Part shown: positions 59,362 to 64,000 of the stretch, one piece after another
Position numbering within the stretch: position 1 is the stretch's first letter
How the letters are laid out: every line of letters begins with the position of its first letter
Source of the DNA: Verrucomicrobiota bacterium
GTDB lineage: Bacteria; Verrucomicrobiota; Verrucomicrobiia; Limisphaerales; UBA9464
Direction of reading: 5' to 3'
NCBI GenBank assembly: GCA_017309115.1
Contig: JAFLEF010000007.1
Location: 143,843 to 207,842 of the forward strand
Length of the DNA: 64,000 nucleotides
Notes under the pieces: model-generated
The model's database searches: none
What the model saw: the letters and a program-made list of their open reading frames with translations, nothing else
Told to the model about the DNA's origin: nothing
Program-made: the position numbers and the translations under genes

Positions 59362-60762
59362 ATGCCGTCCTATCGTCCCATCCTTCGGCTTTGTCTGCTG
59401 CTGCTGGTGTTCGGTGTCACTCTTGGGTCCGCCGCCGAACCCACCGCCTTTCCCCTGAAGGTGAGTCCCTCGCGGCGCTATCTGGTCGATCAACAGGACC
59501 GACCTTTTCTCTACCACGCCGACACCGCCTGGATGCTGTTCAACAAGCTGACGGTTCCCGAGGCCATTGAGTACCTCACCCAACGTCAGGCCCAGGGCTT
59601 CAATGTCGTTCAGGTTCAATTGACGGGTTTCCTGGGCATGACCAATCGGCAGGGACAATTACCCTTTGCCGGCACTCCGCCCGAACAACGCTTCGATCAG
59701 CCCAATGAAGCCTTCTTCGCTTCGGTCGATCAGGTCGTGGAGGCCGCTGGGCGAATGGGCCTGCTGCTCGCCATCGCCCCGGCGTGGTCAGGCTGTTGCG
59801 GCGAAGGCTGGGCCGGCCGCGACCGGGAAGGCCGACCCACACCGCTCAACACCAATGGTCCGGAAGCATCCCGGCGCTGGGGACAGTGGCTCGGGAAGCG
59901 TTACGGAAAGCACGGGCACATTCTGTGGATCCTCGGAGGCGACAATGATCCCAACAACGCCCGCGAAGAGATTCGGAGCCTGGGACTCGGTCTGAAGGAC
60001 ACCGCCCCAAAGCAACTCATCACCTACCACGCCGCCTCGACCCACTCGAGCACCGACGTTTGGCCCAGCGGCGAACCCTGGCTCGATGTCTCCATGGTCT
60101 ATACCTACTTCCGCGGCTTCAACAAGGCGTGGAACCGGAATCAACCCGACGTCTATGAAGTGAGTTTGGCCGAGTACGCCAAGACGCCCATCCGCCCCTT
60201 CTTCCTCGGTGAATCCACCTACGAAGGAGAACACGACGCCTGGGGCAGCGCACTCCAGGCCCGAAAACAGGCGTACTGGTGTCTGCTGAGCGGTGGCATG
60301 GGCCAGGCCTACGGTTCACCCAACTGGAATCTCCCGGAGAACTGGCGCTCGATTCTGGAGCAGCCGGGTGGAATCAGTCTGGGCCACCTGCGACGGCTGT
60401 TCGAATCCCGACCTTGGTGGACGCTGATTCCCGATCGCGATCATCAACTCACCCGGGAAGGCCACGGCACCTTCGCCACCAACAACTACGTCACCTCGGC
60501 CCGCACGGAAGACCGTTCCTCCGCCTTCGTGTATCTGCCGACCGCCCGTCCGGTGGTGCTGGATCTCACGCAACTGACCGGACCCAGTATCCGGGCCTGG
60601 TGGTTCAATCCGCGCACCGGCTCCGCCGAACTCTCCGGCGAACTGCCCCGCGAAGCACGCCGCACCCTGACTCCTCCCGGCGACGGGGATTGGGTGCTGG
60701 TGCTCGACGATAGTTCCCGCGCGTATCCGCCGCCTGGCACGCCCCGCCCTTCCCGACCATGA
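59362..60762 (+). CDS. DUF4038 apiosidase-like glycoside hydrolase
   Basis: A 466-residue secreted protein with a signal peptide (LRLCLLLLVFGVTLGSAAE). The DUF4038 TIM barrel (GH140-related) runs from about 30 to 355: SRRYLVDQQDRPFLYHADTAWMLFNKLT, GFNVVQVQLTGFL, GHILWILGGDNDPNNAR (candidate acidic catalytic region) and FLGESTYEGEHDAWG (second candidate acid). The C-terminal domain (about 370-455, putative collagen-binding type) has RPVVLDLTQL and RAWWFNPRTG. It probably cleaves a plant-type polysaccharide side chain. Its stop overlaps the next start (ATGA). Confidence 0.9.
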   Translation: MPSYRPILRLCLLLLVFGVTLGSAAEPTAFPLKVSPSRRYLVDQQDRPFLYHADTAWMLFNKLTVPEAIEYLTQRQAQGFNVVQVQLTGFLGMTNRQGQLPFAGTPPEQRFDQPNEAFFASVDQVVEAAGRMGLLLAIAPAWSGCCGEGWAGRDREGRPTPLNTNGPEASRRWGQWLGKRYGKHGHILWILGGDNDPNNAREEIRSLGLGLKDTAPKQLITYHAASTHSSTDVWPSGEPWLDVSMVYTYFRGFNKAWNRNQPDVYEVSLAEYAKTPIRPFFLGESTYEGEHDAWGSALQARKQAYWCLLSGGMGQAYGSPNWNLPENWRSILEQPGGISLGHLRRLFESRPWWTLIPDRDHQLTREGHGTFATNNYVTSARTEDRSSAFVYLPTARPVVLDLTQLTGPSIRAWWFNPRTGSAELSGELPREARRTLTPPGDGDWVLVLDDSSRAYPPPGTPRPSRP

Positions 60763-62510
60763 TTCCATTCGTCATTGCCGCCTCTTTCGCCGCCGCCACG
60801 ATCGCAGCCGCCGCCGAACCCCGACCGGTTCAGCCACCACCGGGCAAGGTCGAAGTGTCCTGGGTCGGCAACTCCTTCTCCGGCGCCAGCAATCGGTGGG
60901 TGCAAAACTTCTTCATCCACACCGCCGTTCAACCCGACGGCACGGTCAACACCTGGAGCCACTGGGATGAAGGGGGCAAAAAGTTCGGGGTCTACCGCGA
61001 CGGCGACGTCATCGGCGACACCGACGTTCAGGCGAACAGCCTCGAAACGAAGGATGCCCAGGGACGCCGCTGGCGACTCCGCGTCGACTACACCGACCCC
61101 CAACACCAGGAGTGGGAATTCATTCCTCGGGACATCACCTGCGATGACCAACCGGTGACGTTCCCGGGACTGTTCCAACCCACCGCCCTGGCCCTCGCCC
61201 GGGATGGCACCCTGATGGTTGCGGATTCCGGCACCGGACCGCGGCAACAGGTATTGTTCTATGACGTGACGCAGCGGGATGCCCCCAAGCTGGTACGAAC
61301 TTTCGGGGACTACGGCGGAATCGGGTCCGGCACACCAGGCCAGATCACTCCGACCAAGTTCTGGGGCATCCGCGGCATCGGCATGGACGCGCAGACGAAT
61401 CTCTACGTGGCGCAGAGTGAAATGGGGTCGGTTCTCCGGTCGTTCAGTCCCGACGGCCGACTCCGCTGGCAAGTCTATGGTCCTTTCTTTTGTGACGTCG
61501 CCTGCGCCGATCCCTCCAACGACGCCCTCGACGTGTGGGGCATCCAGGAACGCTTCGCGATGGATTGGTCCAAGCCTCCTGGTCAGCAGGCCACCTGGGT
61601 CAGCTACACTCTGGATCGCACCCGGTTTCCGGAGGATCCGCGCGGTCTCATGCACGTGAAGCAACAAGGCGAACACGGGCTGACGTCGCCTCAAATGGTC
61701 TATCTCCAGGGCCGCCGGTTCCTCTTCGTGGGCGGCATGTTCGCCAGCAACTTCATCAACATCTTCCGGTTCGACGGCGAGATCGCCATTCCCGCGGGAC
61801 TGATTCTCCAATGGGGTCACGGACTCTACAACACCGACCTGAAATGGCCGCCGCACAAGCCGGAGGGAACCTCCATCTGGCGCGACCTCAACGGCGACGG
61901 GAGCTATCAGGCCAACGAGTACGCTCCCAACACCGACCGCATCAAACCCGGTCCGTTCTGGGTGGACCAGAAAGGCAACCTCTGGATGGCCTACGGATTC
62001 TTTCGCTACGACTTCCAGGGCTTGGACACTCACGGCAATCCGCGCTACTCGGCGGACAAGATTACCGTGCTGGAAAAACCCCGCGGCGTGGGGACCGTCG
62101 CCCGAGTCTGCTATCTGGATGACTCCGACACCCTGATCGTTGCCGAGGAAGGTTCCGACATGCGGCACATCCGTCGGGTCTTCATTTGTCGGGGGTACCT
62201 CGCGGGGAATCGCGAGACCGTGTCCTTTGTTCCCGGGGCCGGGGCGGAAGCCAGCTGTGTAACCGCCGCCGGCGATTACGTCTTCACCGGCGGCTGGAAG
62301 GAACGCGGTCGCATCTGGGTGAACCGCCTAAGCGATGGCCAGGAACTGGGCGTCTTCGATCCCGGCCCGACGGTGGGTGGCGTGGCCAACACCGGCTGGA
62401 TTGACCTGCTGACCGGTATCACCGCGTTCCGACGCAGCACCGGCGAGTACCTGGTGTTCGTCGAGGAAAACTACAAGGCCAAATCCCTCATCTACCGGTG
62501 GACTCCCTGA
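60759..62510 (+). CDS. Exported NHL-like beta-propeller protein
   Basis: A 583-residue secreted protein (signal IAASFAAATIAAAAE) translated in ATGA overlap with the DUF4038 glycosidase. The sequence has repeated propeller-type segments: PTALALARDGTLMVADSG, GIRGIGMDAQTNLYVAQSEMGSVLRSFSPDGRLRW, WVDQKGNLWMAYGFFRYDF, and an LNGDGSYQANEY acidic loop that may bind calcium. No catalytic signature is seen. Coupling to the glycosidase suggests a shared substrate or complex. Confidence 0.83.
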   Translation: MIPFVIAASFAAATIAAAAEPRPVQPPPGKVEVSWVGNSFSGASNRWVQNFFIHTAVQPDGTVNTWSHWDEGGKKFGVYRDGDVIGDTDVQANSLETKDAQGRRWRLRVDYTDPQHQEWEFIPRDITCDDQPVTFPGLFQPTALALARDGTLMVADSGTGPRQQVLFYDVTQRDAPKLVRTFGDYGGIGSGTPGQITPTKFWGIRGIGMDAQTNLYVAQSEMGSVLRSFSPDGRLRWQVYGPFFCDVACADPSNDALDVWGIQERFAMDWSKPPGQQATWVSYTLDRTRFPEDPRGLMHVKQQGEHGLTSPQMVYLQGRRFLFVGGMFASNFINIFRFDGEIAIPAGLILQWGHGLYNTDLKWPPHKPEGTSIWRDLNGDGSYQANEYAPNTDRIKPGPFWVDQKGNLWMAYGFFRYDFQGLDTHGNPRYSADKITVLEKPRGVGTVARVCYLDDSDTLIVAEEGSDMRHIRRVFICRGYLAGNRETVSFVPGAGAEASCVTAAGDYVFTGGWKERGRIWVNRLSDGQELGVFDPGPTVGGVANTGWIDLLTGITAFRRSTGEYLVFVEENYKAKSLIYRWTP

Positions 62511-62514
62511 CCGC

Positions 62515-63240
62515 TCACTTCGTCGGAACGCGCGCGGGATCGCGGTAGAATTTCTCGAAGCTCCACTTACCGGACGGCAGCTTGGGTCCCATGACCACGT
62601 TGGACTTCATACTTTCCACATGACCGTCGGTGAACGAGATCGTTTCCCGCTTCAGATGCCGGTATTGCAGGATGAACAGGTCCTCGTAGGCGAAGAGCAT
62701 CGAGCCCCAACCCTCGCCCGGATTCGATACCCCGCCGAACGCGTAACTGGCCTTCTGATCGCGAATCTCGGTGAACGCCACCGTGCCACTGGGATTCCTC
62801 AGCGTCTCCGGCTGCACCGAAAACCCCGCCGCCATCACGCCGGTCTGACGCGGATTCCCCTCCGACTGCTGACCATTCTCGATGTTGGCGTTGGCCCAGT
62901 AGTGTCGCCGACCGAACTTGTGACTGCTGCAGATCAGGAGATTGGTGATGCCTCCGAAGGGCACGACCTGTTCGTCCCACGTCAGGTAACCCTTGGGCGA
63001 CCGGGAGGAATTCATGGATCCGCAGGGCAGATAACCCCGGTGATCCCCGGCGTAGAGCTGACAGGCCAGGATCAACTGCCGGCAATTGTTGAAGCACCGC
63101 GTCTTCCGCGCCTGCTCCTTGCCCGCCGCCAACGCCGGCAACAGCATCCCGGCGAGAATGGCGATGATGGCAATGACCACCAGCAGCTCGATCAGGGTAA
63201 ACGCAAGGCTGGAGCTGGCTCGCGGGTGGGAGGAAATCAT
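62515..63240 (-). CDS. Pseudopilin-like protein with prepilin N terminus
   Basis: A 241-residue protein. The prepilin signal [27 protein letters not shown] (about 12-38) is followed by a soluble domain with paired Cys ([18 protein letters not shown]) and the late motif [16 protein letters not shown], the H-x9-DG pattern. It is transcribed convergently with the glycosidase-propeller pair and may be processed by a general prepilin peptidase. Function unknown. Confidence 0.88.
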   Translation of the reverse strand: MISSHPRASSSLAFTLIELLVVIAIIAILAGMLLPALAAGKEQARKTRCFNNCRQLILACQLYAGDHRGYLPCGSMNSSRSPKGYLTWDEQVVPFGGITNLLICSSHKFGRRHYWANANIENGQQSEGNPRQTGVMAAGFSVQPETLRNPSGTVAFTEIRDQKASYAFGGVSNPGEGWGSMLFAYEDLFILQYRHLKRETISFTDGHVESMKSNVVMGPKLPSGKWSFEKFYRDPARVPTK

Positions 63241-63256
63241 GGGCGGGGTCCGCTGA

Positions 63257-63406
63257 GATGTACTCTACAAAGGCAATTCCGAATGCTCGCGCGGGTCAAG
63301 CATCGGGTTGGACGAAGCCATCGAACGCGTCAATGACGCGAACTGGATTGTGGGTTATGGGACCAAAGCTGGCACGACACGTGCCTTCCTGCTGACGCCT
63401 CGATAA
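63257..63406 (+). pseudogene. Remnant of a HAF-repeat-type exported protein
   Basis: A frame without a start codon that ends at TAA 63404 encodes AIERVNDANWIVGYGTKAG followed by [10 protein letters not shown], the characteristic terminal repeat of HAF-repeat extracellular proteins (pattern 'N..G.IVGYG....G...AFLLTP'). Upstream it is closed by a TGA at 63254 and no further repeats are seen. I interpret it as the 3' stub of a deleted gene lying between two pseudopilin genes. Confidence 0.6.
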
Positions 63407-63425
63407 GGGGCGGGTGGGGCTAACC

Positions 63426-64000
63426 ATGGATCAGCGCCGGGGATTTACGCTCATTGAGCTGCTGGTGGTCATCGCGATCATCGCGGTGTTGGCCGCCCTG
63501 CTGCTGCCCGCCCTGGCCCGGGCGCGGCAGCAGGCGCGAAACATCCCGTGCGTGAACAACCAGCGTCAGCTTCACCTCGCCTGGCAACTCTACGCCGACG
63601 ACACCGGTCGCCTCCCCCGCAACTGGGACTATGGGTCGGGCTTGGCGCTGCCCACCGCCAATTGGGTAATGGGCAGTATGAGCTACGAACAGGTGCTCTC
63701 GGGACCTTTGTCCGATGCGACCAACACCGTCCTACTCGCGGACACCGAACGGACCCAGTTGGCCCGCTACGCCCGTTCGCCCGCGCTGTTCAAGTGTCCC
63801 GCCGATGCCTCCTACGCCCTGCGCGGCGGCCGCAAGGTGCCCCGCGTGCGCAGCTACGCGATGAACGGTTCGGTCGGGGAAACTTCCCGCTTTTCCGGCT
63901 ATGCCAATCCCAACTATCAGCGACTGGACGACCTGCAAAACCCAGGTCCAGCCAAGACCTTTGTGTTCATTGAAGAGCACGAGGACTCGGTCGAGGATGG
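63426..64000 (+). CDS. Pseudopilin-like protein, cut by the window edge
   Basis: A frame starting at ATG 63426 stays open to the right edge of the window (191 codons visible). It begins with a typical prepilin signal: basic head MDQRRG, then [20 protein letters not shown], followed by [34 protein letters not shown], the standard DUF1559-like region with NQRQL, and [14 protein letters not shown] and [12 protein letters not shown] further on. The late DGH motif would be beyond the window. It is an intact gene as far as can be seen. Confidence 0.88.
   Translation, partial: MDQRRGFTLIELLVVIAIIAVLAALLLPALARARQQARNIPCVNNQRQLHLAWQLYADDTGRLPRNWDYGSGLALPTANWVMGSMSYEQVLSGPLSDATNTVLLADTERTQLARYARSPALFKCPADASYALRGGRKVPRVRSYAMNGSVGETSRFSGYANPNYQRLDDLQNPGPAKTFVFIEEHEDSVED

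Noticed and set aside
60486-62168. Minus-strand frame of 560 codons over the glycosidase and propeller genes
   Set aside because: Crosses the coupled junction of two clear plus-strand genes; composition is Val/Gly/His-rich shadow.
1-64000. tRNA, rRNA or complete insertion sequence
   Set aside because: No T-loop/acceptor pairing, no rRNA-like stretch and no transposase were recognised in any intergenic region.

Overview
The window looks like a chromosome segment of a GC-rich Verrucomicrobiota bacterium, most likely from the Pedosphaera/Limisphaerales side of the phylum. This placement is inferred. It rests on exported proteins with pseudopilin-type N termini and a late DGH motif, a planctomycete/verrucomicrobia-type single-heme cytochrome, a very divergent ftsZ at the end of a dcw cluster, a Tricorn-type protease, and a DUF4038 glycosidase paired with a propeller protein. 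No rRNA, tRNA, CRISPR array or intact insertion sequence was found.

Layout. (1) 1-305: the tail of a DUF3106-like gene. (2) 312-19242, minus strand: one long dcw cell-wall and division cluster. In transcription order it runs mraZ, a small Arg-rich ORF, rsmH, ftsL, ftsI, a MurE-like gene, murF, mraY, a LysM membrane protein, ftsW, murG, murB, ddl, ftsQ, ftsA, ftsZ, then argH. Most junctions are ATGA or TGA-C-ATG couplings. murC and murD are absent. The MurE-like protein has lost its ATP-binding and catalytic motifs, and FtsZ has lost its T7 catalytic loop and much of its GTP-binding signature while keeping an FtsA-binding-type tail. Upstream of mraZ are five 10-bp-phased TAGGG-like boxes. (3) 19459-31978: housekeeping genes (queA, a RibD-like reductase, glcF, apaG, infA, a BFN-domain gene, holA, a sulfite-oxidase-type enzyme, a gamma-carbonic-anhydrase-like gene, prmC, murA) and a TlpA-type thioredoxin. 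(4) 32052-34888, minus strand: a complete SAM-I riboswitch with antiterminator and terminator precedes thrC, two tandem MoaD/ThiS-like proteins ending in Gly-Gly, and a NIL-domain protein, followed by an HU gene. This suggests a SAM-controlled sulfur-transfer route to homocysteine or methionine.

(5) 35051-50486: an N-terminal half of carB, a zinc metallopeptidase, msrBA, an M13 peptidase, a cytochrome-like protein, a redoxin, a ROK kinase, a sugar-phosphate isomerase, a 184-bp element with 19-bp imperfect terminal inverted repeats, a pseudopilin, uvrC, a YqjD/YqjE/YqjK-like trio and a single-heme cytochrome. (6) 50548-64000: a Tricorn protease homologue, a PQQ-type propeller, a tyrosine recombinase whose 3' end runs into a compound repeat (duplicated hairpin unit plus heptamer array), a UxaA-family hydrolase, a BtuF-like binding protein, a DUF4038 glycosidase coupled to a propeller protein, and two pseudopilins flanking a gene remnant. 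The second of these pseudopilins is cut by the window edge.

The three points most worth following are the SAM-riboswitch/thrC/sulfur-carrier operon, the paired pseudoenzyme-like MurE and FtsZ in a dcw cluster without murC and murD, and the phased operator-like array in front of mraZ.
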